Source: Candidatus Nitromaritima sp. SCGC AAA288-L16 (GTDB lineage Bacteria > Nitrospinota > Nitrospinia > Nitrospinales > VA-1). From it: DNA of 58,704 nt. Of this stretch, positions 25,754 to 35,007 are shown in pieces (position 1 is the first letter of the stretch; each line of letters begins with the position of its first letter). The notes beneath the pieces are model-generated. The model did no database searches. It was not told the origin of the DNA and saw only the letters and a list, made by a program, of their open reading frames with translations. A program made the position numbers and the translations under genes. The stretch is from contig AQTY01000008.1 of assembly GCA_000372225.1 (NCBI GenBank), positions 1 through 58,704 of the forward strand, written 5' to 3'.

Positions 25754-26944
25754 ATGAAAAAAACTATTTACTCTTTCTTTTGTGTAGTTCTGGCTTGGGC
25801 TATTGTAGGTTGTCCTAACTCAGGTAAGATCCGTAAAAAGATGCCTCGTTTATTTACTATTAATTTTGTTATGGAAACAGGCGCTGAACCTTCTTTTATG
25901 ATCTCTGAAGATTTTAATCGTGATGGGAAAATAGATTTAGTGGTTACCAACAGTGGAGACAACACCCTATCCTATTTTAAAGGGAATGGCGATGGGACAT
26001 TTAAAAGTCAGATAATTATGAAAGCAGGTGAAGATCCTATTTGTGTTGTCACATCAGATTTTAATAATAATGGTTACCTCGACCTTGCTGTCTTGAACTA
26101 TAGGGATCAGACTATCAATATTTATTTTAATTCTCGGTTCGGGAACTTTAAGAAGACAGGAATAACTTTGAGACCAGGAAAAATTCCCATTAATATGATA
26201 TCAGGGGATTTTAATAGAGACGGAATTAATGATCTTGCCGTTACCATGCGTTACCATAAGGTAATGATTCTTTTGGGAAAGGGTAAGGGACGCTTTAAGA
26301 ATCCAGTCCCAATTAAAGTAAAAGGACAGCCAACAGCGATTGTTGTAGGTGATTATGATAAGAATAAGATTCTTGATATTGGGGTTGCATTAGCAGGGTC
26401 GGGTAAAACTGGGGTGCAGATTTTGTGGGGTGTGGGCGACGGCACTTTTGAGTCCTCAAATATTATTAAAGGAGGTGGACAGCCGTTGACACTTGCAAAT
26501 ATAGACGTTGATAATGATGGCTATGACGACCTTGTTTCATCAAGCAATGCTCTTCATTCAATGACTTTAATTCGAAATAATAGAAACAAAACCTTCACAA
26601 CCCTCAAAGACTTTGCTTCCGGATCTTTCCCGAAATTTGTAGTAGTTGCTGATTTTACTGGGGATAGTAGGGCTGATTTAGCGGTGTCTAACCCAACAGA
26701 TGATTCAATAACAGTCTCCCTTGGGAGGGGTGACGGAACCTTTACGTGGCCCCCTATTGCTCACGTTGTGGATGAGCATCCCCAAGGAATTGTTGTGGGT
26801 GATTTTGATCATGACGGGTTGATCGATATGGCCGTTACATGTAGAGATAAGAATTTAGTGAATATTCTTTTGAAAAGAAATATCGTTGATCCTAAACCTG
26901 ATAATCCAGTTCAGCCGATTTCTAAAGCTAAACAGGCTGCATGA
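25754..26944 (+). CDS. FG-GAP/VCBS repeat lipoprotein
   Basis: 396 aa. Lipoprotein signal ending AIVGC (Cys near residue 20). The rest is about six or seven repeats with the calcium-loop pattern DxNxDGxxDL: DFNRDGKIDLVV, DFNNNGYLDLAV, DFNRDGINDLAV, DVDNDGYDDLVS, DFTGDSRADLAV and DFDHDGLIDMAV, each followed by GxGDGTF-like turns. This predicts a seven-bladed beta-propeller on the outside of a membrane. It converges with the radical SAM locus, 26 bp away. Confidence 0.88.
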   Translation: MKKTIYSFFCVVLAWAIVGCPNSGKIRKKMPRLFTINFVMETGAEPSFMISEDFNRDGKIDLVVTNSGDNTLSYFKGNGDGTFKSQIIMKAGEDPICVVTSDFNNNGYLDLAVLNYRDQTINIYFNSRFGNFKKTGITLRPGKIPINMISGDFNRDGINDLAVTMRYHKVMILLGKGKGRFKNPVPIKVKGQPTAIVVGDYDKNKILDIGVALAGSGKTGVQILWGVGDGTFESSNIIKGGGQPLTLANIDVDNDGYDDLVSSSNALHSMTLIRNNRNKTFTTLKDFASGSFPKFVVVADFTGDSRADLAVSNPTDDSITVSLGRGDGTFTWPPIAHVVDEHPQGIVVGDFDHDGLIDMAVTCRDKNLVNILLKRNIVDPKPDNPVQPISKAKQAA

Positions 26945-26970
26945 TCTAAAAAATCTAAGAGATAAAATCC

Positions 26971-28749
26971 TCACACCGCGGCTATAGGATCTTCCTTTTT
27001 TTCTTTGATCACGAAAACACTTCCCTCGGGATAAACTCCGAGGATTACTTTCGGTTCAATGATTCGAGCGACATCCAAAACGTTGCGGTATCCTTCCAAG
27101 TGATTGTTGGCCATAGGTAAAAGAACGTATTCGTATGCTTTGCTTCTGAGTTGTTCCATTAAATGGGGTTCGATAGTTTCTAGAGAGAAAAACCCATCAC
27201 CATAATTATAAATACGATCAATTCCTGAATTTGATTCTAATTCTTCTGCTATCGCGTTTTGCCCTAGTAGGTCCACGTTTGATTTTCTATATTGGTTCAT
27301 CGCAGTGATAATAATTTGAATCATCCATAGTCTTGCGCTTCTTAATACAAGGACGGTAGAATTTTGAGGGATAGACTTGAATGATTCTTTTGCAATATCC
27401 ATGAATGTTTTTGCGCCAATTTTTGCCTTTCCACGATCAAAAGCATCTAAGGCTTCGTGTTGTTTGTTTTGGATTTCTTCAGCGCAGTAATTAGGATATT
27501 CAACCACTACATGCCCATTACCATCAAAATTATCATTGGTTACCTGGGTCTTGATTAGATTTTTTTCAACACAGCTATTATAGAAATCGGTTCCAGGTTG
27601 AGGTGTGTTGATAGAAACTTGTATTTCCTGCATCAAACCATTACTTGCCAGTTCGTAGACAAGGTCAACCGTTTTCTGGTCTTCTTCAGGAGAAGATCCA
27701 AGTCCTCCAACACTTATGGTTCCATAAAACAGCATGCCTATATTTTTCCCAAAATTTAGAATAGAGCGTAATTTTTTAATGTCGTGTTTTTTTCCAAGGG
27801 TCATTTGTTCTGCTACGTGATCACTTCCTGTTTCGATACCAAAGCGGATCTTATAGTATCCAGCAGATTTCATTTCGACGAGGGCTTCTTCATCTAGTGA
27901 AATATATTCACACATTGCTTCGTATTTTAAATCGTCGAGCCCAGATCTTTTGATTTCCTGTGAAAGTTGGATGTTGAAATTTTTTTGAATATTATGCGTT
28001 TCTTCGTCAAAAAAAATTCCTTCCATTTCAGGGTACTTGTCTTTTAATCCTTTAATTTCTTGAATTATGCTGTCAATATTTCGTGGTCTCCAGTTTAGTT
28101 GATCATAGTATAACGTTGCAGCAGCACAAAAATTACAGCGTCTTGGACATCCACGAGATCCATACATTTGAATTTGTCTAAAGCGGCAGTTTGGTTCATG
28201 GTAATCTATTCTTCGGACATCATCATCCTCTGGAAATGGTAAGAGGTTGATGTCGGGAAGTTCGCCTCTTGAGTTGGGGTAAACTCCGGGAATAATTTTT
28301 GGATCTTTACCTCGGACAAGATCCAATACTGCAAATTCATATTCGCCCACACACACAAAATCTGCTATCTTTAGCACTTCTTCAGGGTTGGCCATAGGGT
28401 GTTGGCCAGTCAAAATTACTTTTGTTTTGAATTCTTTTTTAATAGCTTCCGCAAGACGTAGGTCCTCTCTGATTGTACGAGTCGAACTTTCCATTACCAA
28501 CCAGTTTGGTTTCTCTTCCCGCAATCGTTGAATATAAGTATCAAAACCCCAAGCGTTTAGAACACCGTCTAAAAACTTAATTTCATGATTAGTTTCTCGT
28601 TTCAAAAGCGAGGATGTGTAGGCTAATTCCCAAGGATAATAACTACAGTTGGTATGGTTTTTTACTCCCAGAGACCATCGTGATGGGACGTGCACCATGT
28701 GGTAACCGTTGGTATCGACGCCGACCGAATTAGCAATGACAATTTTCAT
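26971..28749 (-). CDS. B12-binding-type radical SAM protein with C-terminal GT9-like domain (paralogue B)
   Basis: 592 aa. Residues 1-160 are a cobalamin-binding-like Rossmann domain with family blocks PSRW and YYPWELAY; the canonical DxHxxG is not seen. The radical SAM core has SRGCPRRCNFC (C201, C205, C208) and EGIFFDEETHN. Residues from about 465 form a separate domain starting VLVLRSARLWMIQIIITAMN with LLGQNAIAEEL and IDRIYNYGDG, resembling the first half of GT9 heptosyltransferases. AAGGAAG lies just before the ATG. It is 26 bp behind the gene at 28776 and closely resembles the protein at 29481. Substrate unknown; anaerobic methylation or cyclisation of a lipid or surface compound is possible. 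Confidence 0.85.
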   Translation of the reverse strand: MKIVIANSVGVDTNGYHMVHVPSRWSLGVKNHTNCSYYPWELAYTSSLLKRETNHEIKFLDGVLNAWGFDTYIQRLREEKPNWLVMESSTRTIREDLRLAEAIKKEFKTKVILTGQHPMANPEEVLKIADFVCVGEYEFAVLDLVRGKDPKIIPGVYPNSRGELPDINLLPFPEDDDVRRIDYHEPNCRFRQIQMYGSRGCPRRCNFCAAATLYYDQLNWRPRNIDSIIQEIKGLKDKYPEMEGIFFDEETHNIQKNFNIQLSQEIKRSGLDDLKYEAMCEYISLDEEALVEMKSAGYYKIRFGIETGSDHVAEQMTLGKKHDIKKLRSILNFGKNIGMLFYGTISVGGLGSSPEEDQKTVDLVYELASNGLMQEIQVSINTPQPGTDFYNSCVEKNLIKTQVTNDNFDGNGHVVVEYPNYCAEEIQNKQHEALDAFDRGKAKIGAKTFMDIAKESFKSIPQNSTVLVLRSARLWMIQIIITAMNQYRKSNVDLLGQNAIAEELESNSGIDRIYNYGDGFFSLETIEPHLMEQLRSKAYEYVLLPMANNHLEGYRNVLDVARIIEPKVILGVYPEGSVFVIKEKKEDPIAAV

Positions 28750-28775
28750 TTTTAAGCTTCCTTCTCCGATCAGGA

Positions 28776-29408
28776 CTAAACTTTTTGGTGAACTCCTGGT
28801 GTAATGCCGTGAATGTTTGAAGATTCTGTGTGTTGTGAAAGATCTGCCTTTTTCTGTTTTTGGGAGGGGTCCTGGGAGGAAGTAATTGTAAATATTTTAC
28901 GGATAGGCCACTCTAATAAAAACCCTAATGTGATAAATGCAAATAGAATAATTGTAGTAAATGCATTTATAACAAACCAAGTAAAGGAGGTTTTTTCGAG
29001 AAAATATTTTTTGAGTACTCCCCATCCGTCGAACTCAATAAATGTTCCTCGGACATTATATCCTCGAATATTCTTTGCTCCAGAAAGCCAAGCCAGAAAA
29101 TCGATATTGGAATATCCCATGCCATGATCAATATTGTAGAGCGCTATTGCGAGATCAAACTGGCCAAAACGAATTTTTCTAATCACCTTATTTTTAAGGC
29201 TAAAAAGACTCATGCGGTTTGTGGTGCCGGCGGAGATCATAGCGTCGACGTTGGGATTGTTTTCTAGATTTTTTCGAACAGTCTCAGGGGCAAGGACAGT
29301 AATTTTTGAACTCGGAAACTCGTTTTTTAGAGAGTTTATGGTAGTGTTTAGTGTGTTGGCTGCAGACCTGATAAGAAGAATTTTTTTAGGTCTGGTAGTA
29401 TCTTTCAT
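28776..29408 (-). CDS. GT9-like half-domain protein with C-terminal membrane segment
   Basis: 210 aa. Residues 8-130 look like the N-terminal Rossmann half of ADP-heptose:LPS heptosyltransferases: KKILLIRSAANTLNTTINSL, KITVLAPETVRKNL, NNPNVDAMI, FDLAIALYN and LAWLSGAKNIRGYN. The C-terminal donor-binding half of GT9 is missing; instead a transmembrane segment (about 143-172) and a short polar tail follow. It lies between two radical SAM genes whose C-termini carry a similar half-domain, so it is probably their membrane partner (inference). No clear ribosome site; it begins 30 bp after a terminator-like hairpin. Confidence 0.7.
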   Translation of the reverse strand: MKDTTRPKKILLIRSAANTLNTTINSLKNEFPSSKITVLAPETVRKNLENNPNVDAMISAGTTNRMSLFSLKNKVIRKIRFGQFDLAIALYNIDHGMGYSNIDFLAWLSGAKNIRGYNVRGTFIEFDGWGVLKKYFLEKTSFTWFVINAFTTIILFAFITLGFLLEWPIRKIFTITSSQDPSQKQKKADLSQHTESSNIHGITPGVHQKV

Positions 29409-29437
29409 GAGTAATAGCGTAGTTTTAATTTATTGAT

Positions 29438-29476
29438 GAAAAAAATACCCCGAAGCAGAGCTAAAGCTCCGCTTCG
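29438..29476 (-). terminator. Rho-independent terminator or attenuator inside the radical SAM operon
   Basis: On the minus strand CGAAGC-GGAGC, loop TTTA, GCTC-TGCTTCG, then GGGTA and seven T (stem 29476-29451, one mismatch, T-tract 29445-29439). It lies right after the stop of the gene at 29481 and only 30 bp before the next start codon, so it may set a lower level for the two downstream genes rather than end the operon. Confidence 0.75.
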
Positions 29477-29480
29477 TTCG

Positions 29481-31268
29481 TTACCGAAGGTGTGATCGTC
29501 CCTGATCGCCCGGGTTTTCCAAATCGAATACTTTCCCCTCAATATTAACTGCAACCATTTTTTCGATTCCAATTCGTCTCGCGATAGCTTTTACATCAGC
29601 ATATCCATTGCCAGACATATTATGGTAAGGAATGACCCCCAAGGAATACTTCCGCTTGGATAGATCTTGTAGTAGAGGGCGGGGAAATAGGTCGTTATTA
29701 AAGTGCCCATCCCCATATAGAAATACATCATCTACATAATTATTTAATTTAAGCTCATTGATTACTGCATTTTGTCCTAGTACCGAGATTCGGCTATCTT
29801 GATATTGTTCGTGTAGGGATCCTAGGATGTCATTGACTTGTTTCATGCGGGCAGTGCGAAAAAGAAGAATTTCGCGTGTTGAATTGATTTCAATGGAGTT
29901 GAAATTATCTTTTGCCGTAGATGTATAACGATTGTTGAACCCTTTTTCGTATAGCTTCTCAGCTTCTCGAAAATTCTTCATAACCATCTCTGCTGGATAT
30001 TGTGGGTTATCAACTACACAATGATTGCCACCATCAAAATGTTTCCAATCAACATTTCGCAGGTATCCTTTTTGTTTCATGCGATTGTAGAACGGCGTTC
30101 CAGGTTGTGGTGTGCTGATGGAAAGTTGAAATCTCCACAATAATTGCCGGTCAAGCAGATCATTCATTAGCGCTAGAGTTTTCTTGTCGCAGTCATCAGT
30201 TGAGCCTTCACCGCCAAAAGTAAATGTCCCGTAAAATTTCAGCCCTATATTAGTGCCGTGTTCCATGAGTTGTTTGAGGCGCGGGACATTAAACTTTTTC
30301 ATTAAATCCATCCCCTGTGCGGCTTTTTCTCCAGCAGTTTCAATGCCAAGTCTTATCATATAATATCCAGCACTTTTCATTGCATCGAGTACTTCCTCGT
30401 CCATTGGCCACTGTCCGCACATGACATCATATTTCAGATCATCAAGGCCATTCTGTCGAATAGCTTTGGTTAGTTCGAGCATATATTTTTTACTGCCGTT
30501 GTGGACTTCTTCGTCAAAGAAGATACCTTCCAATTGCGGGTACTTTTCTCTGAGGGTTTGCAATTCATAAACAACGTTTTGGGGATCTCTTGATCGCCAG
30601 TTGGGATGCGCGTAGGAAATATTCCCGCATACACAGAAGCTGCATGATAATGGGCATCCACGTGAAGCATAGGCTTGAATCTCTAAGTATTCGCTTGAAG
30701 GTTCGCCAGGTATTCCATAAGCCAGCCTGGAAACGTCGTCGTCTTCAGGTAATGGCAGTTTGTTAACATTCAGGGGAGAACGCAAGGCATTGGGATACAA
30801 GCCTAGAATATCGTTTGGGTCTTTACCTTGAAGAATCTCGAGAATGGTCATTTCGTACTCACGAAGAACTACATAGTCAGAATATTTACTAACTTCTTCG
30901 GGGAAGGTGGTAGCATGTGGTCCGCAGATGATAAACGTTGTTCCAAATCTTTTCTTGAGTTCTTTTGCGAATCGGCTGTCAGCATTGATCGTCCGGGTTG
31001 CGCAGTCCATGATCAGATAATCGGGGCTAAAATCGGATACCTTTTCAACAAAGGCGTCATGATCTAGTTTATCTAAGCACCCATCAAAAAATCTCACCTC
31101 GTGGTCAGTATCACGTTTAAGTATAGAGGAACAATAGGCCAGTTCCCATGGGTAGTAGGTGAAAATATTTAAATCCTTTGTGCTATTGGTCCAACGACTG
31201 GGGGAGTGGATCATTGCATATCCATCAGCATCAATACCAACAGAATTACAGACAGCAACCTTCATCAA
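29481..31268 (-). CDS. B12-binding-type radical SAM protein with C-terminal GT9-like domain (paralogue A)
   Basis: 595 aa, paralogue of the protein at 26971 along its whole length: shared NSVG, DGYAMIHSPSRW, YYPWELAYCSS, LPLPEDDDVSRL, EGIFFDEEVHN, SAGYYMIRLGIETA and STPQPGTPFYNRM. The radical SAM motif is SRGCPLSCSFCVC (C205, C209, C212, with an extra C214). The final 120 residues begin ILLFRTARMKQVNDILGSL and contain SVLGQNAVINEL and VDDVFLYGDG, the GT9-like half-domain. It is the first gene of the three-gene operon. Upstream lies a structured 100-bp element. Confidence 0.85.
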   Translation of the reverse strand: MMKVAVCNSVGIDADGYAMIHSPSRWTNSTKDLNIFTYYPWELAYCSSILKRDTDHEVRFFDGCLDKLDHDAFVEKVSDFSPDYLIMDCATRTINADSRFAKELKKRFGTTFIICGPHATTFPEEVSKYSDYVVLREYEMTILEILQGKDPNDILGLYPNALRSPLNVNKLPLPEDDDVSRLAYGIPGEPSSEYLEIQAYASRGCPLSCSFCVCGNISYAHPNWRSRDPQNVVYELQTLREKYPQLEGIFFDEEVHNGSKKYMLELTKAIRQNGLDDLKYDVMCGQWPMDEEVLDAMKSAGYYMIRLGIETAGEKAAQGMDLMKKFNVPRLKQLMEHGTNIGLKFYGTFTFGGEGSTDDCDKKTLALMNDLLDRQLLWRFQLSISTPQPGTPFYNRMKQKGYLRNVDWKHFDGGNHCVVDNPQYPAEMVMKNFREAEKLYEKGFNNRYTSTAKDNFNSIEINSTREILLFRTARMKQVNDILGSLHEQYQDSRISVLGQNAVINELKLNNYVDDVFLYGDGHFNNDLFPRPLLQDLSKRKYSLGVIPYHNMSGNGYADVKAIARRIGIEKMVAVNIEGKVFDLENPGDQGRSHLR

Positions 31269-31339
31269 AGCCTCGCTTGATATGAGTTAATATTTTTTGA
31301 CCAGGATTTTCTTCCAGTACTGGTATTGAGAACTCCTGA

Positions 31340-31480
31340 AATAACACAGGGCATACCTTCTTAATCGTTGCAAGATGGGTCCCCTTTTAAGGCCTGACAC
31401 AAATTTTGTGCCGGTAGGGAGTCAGCAAAAAGCCGTCACCGCTTGGGCCACTAAAGTCTATGTCTCATAGCGGTTAAAAT
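31340..31480. other. Structured intergenic element of unknown class
   Basis: Within the 446-bp gap 31269-31714, several stems stack up: a perfect CACAAA-T-TTTGTG palindrome at 31399-31411, flanked by CTGAC (31394-31398) and GTCAG (31421-31425); then ACCGCT (31438-31443) pairing with AGCGGT (31469-31474), with an inner CTATG/CATAG. It is more GC-rich than its surroundings. It could be the leader of the minus-strand radical SAM operon, a small RNA upstream of ftsY, or a decayed repeat. The rest of the gap shows no gene. Confidence 0.4.
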
Positions 31481-31714
31481 CAAATAAAACTTAACAGGCT
31501 TATTTTAAGGATATGAATTCTAAAGCTTTAGTTTGTTTGTGTTTATGGCAGTTTGATGGGTAGCTTGATAAAACTTGATACGTTGAGGTTAGCATGAATC
31601 CGGGGTAATGATTTCATTCCTTGACATCACTTTGACTGCTTGCAAACATGGCAGGCTATTTTATAAAAGGTTTTACATTAAACTCTTGGTATCTAAGCAT
31701 CAGGATAACGAATT

Positions 31715-32668
31715 ATGAGCGGTGAAGAAAAAGATGTAGCTGAAAAAGATAATGAAAGTAGATTTTTTTCACGTCTAAAATCGGGCCTCAAGAAAACTCG
31801 TGACAGTTTTGCAAGTGGAGTTATTAGGGTAGTGAGTGGTCCTACGGAATTGGGGCCTGAATTATGGCAAGAGTTGGAAGAGGTTCTATTATCCGCAGAT
31901 ATGGGTGTTCCCACAATGACTTGGATCATGGAGGCATTAAAAAAAGAAGTACGTGAGTCACCCGGTACCGAAAAAGAAGAAATTGTAAAACTCTTGAAAG
32001 GACTTCTTTTGGGTATTTTAGAGGGAATCCAAGTAGAGACAACATACCCGTCAGAACGTCCTTACGTAGTTATGGTGATTGGGGTTAATGGGTCAGGAAA
32101 AACAACTACCATAGGTAAGCTAGCTGCTAGATATAAAGCGCAAGGAGAGCAGGTTATGCTTGCAGCGGGCGACACCTTTCGCGCAGCAGCGACCGAACAA
32201 TTGCAGGCTTGGGCGCAACGTATAGATGTTCCCTGTGTGAGTCAAAAAAGCGGGGCTGACCCCTCTGCTGTGGCATATGATGCTGTTCAATCTGCGGTAA
32301 TAAAGAAAGTCGATAGAGTTTTCGTTGATACAGCGGGGCGTTTACAAACTGATAAGAATTTAATGGAAGAGTTAAAGAAGATAAAACGAGTTATTAAAAA
32401 AATTGTCCAAGAGGCGCCCCATGAAACCCTTCTGGTCCTTGACGCTTCTATAGGACAGAATAGCTCATCTCAGGCGAGATTATTTAACGAAGAGCTTGAT
32501 GTCGACGGGATTGTGATGACGAAGTTAGACGGCTCAGCTAAGGGAGGGGTATTATTTAGTATTGCTCGAGAGCTAAAATTACCAGTTCGGTTTATAGGTG
32601 TTGGCGAACAGGTTGATGATCTGCAGCCTTTTGATCCAAGATCGTTCGTAGATGCTCTGTTTGATTAG
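31715..32668 (+). CDS. ftsY: Signal recognition particle receptor FtsY
   Basis: 317 aa. The NG domain is complete: helical N domain, then G1 GVNGSGKTTTIGKLAAR, DTFRAAATEQLQ, DTAGR, and TKLDGSAKGG with the closing GVGEQVDDLQPF. The acidic A domain is short (about 20 residues), as in many non-enteric bacteria. It docks SRP-ribosome complexes at the inner membrane by GTP-coupled pairing with Ffh. Confidence 0.97.
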   Translation: MSGEEKDVAEKDNESRFFSRLKSGLKKTRDSFASGVIRVVSGPTELGPELWQELEEVLLSADMGVPTMTWIMEALKKEVRESPGTEKEEIVKLLKGLLLGILEGIQVETTYPSERPYVVMVIGVNGSGKTTTIGKLAARYKAQGEQVMLAAGDTFRAAATEQLQAWAQRIDVPCVSQKSGADPSAVAYDAVQSAVIKKVDRVFVDTAGRLQTDKNLMEELKKIKRVIKKIVQEAPHETLLVLDASIGQNSSSQARLFNEELDVDGIVMTKLDGSAKGGVLFSIARELKLPVRFIGVGEQVDDLQPFDPRSFVDALFD

Positions 32669-32729
32669 TATTTTTCAGGTTGTGCTGTTTTTATCCATCA
32701 GCCATGTAAAACTAAAAACTATAGCCATG

Positions 32730-34079
32730 TTAGTCAAATTTATTAATCGTTCCCTTATTTATACCTTCTTTGAAAGCTTGAGTTTCCCGGGTCAATATTT
32801 TGCTTAGTAGTAGAAGCCCTATCAAGTTTGGGACAGCCATCAGCGCATTCATTGCGTCAGAAATGTTCCATACAATCTCTAATTCAAAGAGTGCACCCAT
32901 AAACACAAAAAGTACCCATGCATATCTATAAAGACCTATCCACTTTTCTTTAAAAAGGTATTCAAAGCACTTTTCGCCATAATACTCCCACGCCAATATA
33001 GAAGAAAAACCAAAAGTGACTGCGCTTGAGCTGACAATGATGTTCCCCCATTGCCCAGGCAAGCCACTTGAAAAAGCCTGAATAGTTAAGGCGACGCCTG
33101 TTTCTCCTGAAATCCAAACACCTGAAGAACTTAAAGCCAGTGCGGTAAGGGAGCAAATAATCAGCGTATCTAAAAAGGTTCCTGTCATGGAAACGAGGGC
33201 TTGTTTTCCCGGATGGTTGGTCCTTGCAGCAGCCGCAACAATAGGAGCACTTCCCATCCCAGACTCGTTAGAAAACAGTCCACGTGCTACACCGAAGCGA
33301 ATGGTTTGTGCTAAAGTAGCTCCAACAAACCCGCCAGTCGCAGCTGTTCCAGTGAAAGCATGTTCAAAAATCAATATTATTCCAGAGCCCAGATGAGATA
33401 AGTTATTAAGTATTACAATGGTGGCTCCAATAAAATAAATTAAAACCATTATAGGTACGAAATAACTTGCGACATCGGCAATTCTTTTTATTCCTCCTAT
33501 TACCACCATTCCGGTCAGCAAGGCTAAAACGACTCCCACCAAAAAATTACTAGTTCCTAGCGTTACGGATAGGGCGCGGGCCGTGGTATTTGATTGAATC
33601 ATATTACCAATGCCAAATGCGGCTAAGGCCCCAAAAATAGCAAAGCAACTGCCAAGCCATTTTTGACCTAAACCGTGCTCAAGGTAATACATGGGACCAC
33701 CAGAAATTTCACCATACTCATTAACATATCGATATTTGACAGCTAAAAAACCTTCAGAATATTTGGTGGCCATTCCTACCAATCCAGTTATCCACATCCA
33801 AAAAATTGCTCCGGGTCCTCCCAATACTACTGCAGTGCTCACGCCAGCAATATTACCCATACCAACCGTAGCTGCTAAGGCGGTCATTAATGATCCAAAA
33901 TGTGAAATATCCCCTTCTCCACCGCGCTCTTTAGAGAAGGTTAATCGAAACGCGTATGTAAGGTTTCTGATTTGAATCCCTCTCAAACAGATCGATAGCC
34001 ACACCCCCGTTCCTAACAGAAGGATCAGAAGCCACGGTCCCCACATGAGTTTTGCAAATCCGGCAAATAGTGAATTCAT
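32730..34079 (-). CDS. AGCS-family sodium:alanine/glycine symporter
   Basis: 449 aa with about 10-11 transmembrane helices. Family signatures: GMGNIAGVSTAVVLGGPGAIFWMWITGLVGMATKYSE-like early block, GGPMYYLEHGLG, and FGVARGLFSNESGMGSAPIVAAAARTNHP. It imports alanine or glycine with sodium, which suits a marine organism. It lies just downstream of the tRNA pair and converges with ftsY. Confidence 0.94.
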   Translation of the reverse strand: MNSLFAGFAKLMWGPWLLILLLGTGVWLSICLRGIQIRNLTYAFRLTFSKERGGEGDISHFGSLMTALAATVGMGNIAGVSTAVVLGGPGAIFWMWITGLVGMATKYSEGFLAVKYRYVNEYGEISGGPMYYLEHGLGQKWLGSCFAIFGALAAFGIGNMIQSNTTARALSVTLGTSNFLVGVVLALLTGMVVIGGIKRIADVASYFVPIMVLIYFIGATIVILNNLSHLGSGIILIFEHAFTGTAATGGFVGATLAQTIRFGVARGLFSNESGMGSAPIVAAAARTNHPGKQALVSMTGTFLDTLIICSLTALALSSSGVWISGETGVALTIQAFSSGLPGQWGNIIVSSSAVTFGFSSILAWEYYGEKCFEYLFKEKWIGLYRYAWVLFVFMGALFELEIVWNISDAMNALMAVPNLIGLLLLSKILTRETQAFKEGINKGTINKFD

Positions 34080-34137
34080 CTATCGATCTTGTTAGCTAGG
34101 AATAACCAGTAGTTAAACAGTAATAAATTGAAGAAAA

Positions 34138-34211
<74 letters not shown>

Positions 34212-34245
34212 TGAAATGTGAATTTAAAACAAAAGAGAGGGGAAG

Positions 34246-34323
<78 letters not shown>

Positions 34324-34387
34324 TATCTGATTAATTAAGAGTTTACAGGATGCCTTATTATATTTTCCTTAAAAGGTTTGTCAAATT

Positions 34388-34975
34388 CTATTTTTTAAGG
34401 AAACGTGGTTCTGTTCCTGTGACAATCCGGCGAATGTTTTCGTAGTGTTTACACACTATTAGGACGGCAATCCCTAAAGACATGTATTTGTACGAGAACG
34501 GAGACTCTGCAAATACACTAAATATTGGTAAAGCTATCGCTGCAATAATAGAGCTGAGAGAAACATACTTTGAAACCCACAAGGTGAAAACAAATACTGC
34601 CACAGCCCCCAATGTTTCTATCGGCATTATATACAAATGAACACCTAGTCCTGTAGCAACACCTCTTCCGCCTTTAAAATTCAAGAAAACTGAGAATAGG
34701 TGACCAAAAAAAACCATGATCCCTGCTCCAGCAATCGTAAAAGGGTCGTCTGAGACCCACGAGGCCATAGCTACACCCAGTAATCCCTTAAGCGTGTCTC
34801 CCAACAGGGTTAAAGCCCCTGCTTTTTTACCTAGTATTCTAGTGACGTTGGTTGCGCCTATGTTTTTACTGCCGTGTTCACGCAGATCAATGTTTTGAAT
34901 GCGGGCAAGTAAAACTCCAAACGAGATAGAACCAAGAGCGTAGGCAAAAAACCATATAGAAATACTTGTTAACAT
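34388..34975 (-). CDS. plsY: Glycerol-3-phosphate acyltransferase (acyl-phosphate dependent)
   Basis: 195 aa integral membrane protein with about five helices. Conserved PlsY motifs: GSISFGVLLAR, HGSKNIGATNVTRILGKKAG and FGHLFSVFLNFKGGRGVATGLGV. It makes lysophosphatidic acid from acyl-phosphate, the first step of phospholipid synthesis. It lies 32 bp after the sigma factor gene on the same strand. Confidence 0.95.
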   Translation of the reverse strand: MLTSISIWFFAYALGSISFGVLLARIQNIDLREHGSKNIGATNVTRILGKKAGALTLLGDTLKGLLGVAMASWVSDDPFTIAGAGIMVFFGHLFSVFLNFKGGRGVATGLGVHLYIMPIETLGAVAVFVFTLWVSKYVSLSSIIAAIALPIFSVFAESPFSYKYMSLGIAVLIVCKHYENIRRIVTGTEPRFLKK

Positions 34976-35007
34976 TTAAAACGAGTTATTTAGAATTTGT
35001 TTAAGTT

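Noticed and set aside
28776..29408. Functional heptosyltransferase
   Set aside because: The donor-binding C-terminal half of GT9 is missing and replaced by a membrane segment.
31340..31430. GEMM-I (c-di-GMP) riboswitch
   Set aside because: Strings CACAGGGCA-ACC and CCGGTAGGGAG recall the consensus, but the central GGGACGCAAAGCC part and the second stem do not align.
31385..31430. SRP (4.5S) RNA next to ftsY
   Set aside because: The CCGGTAGGGAGTCAGC stretch resembles the SRP loop only in part, and the flanking strands do not form the conserved symmetric internal loops.
31269..31480. Cobalamin riboswitch before the B12-type radical SAM gene
   Set aside because: The B12-box and the conserved GGGAA/GGTG/CACTG segments are not found on the minus strand.
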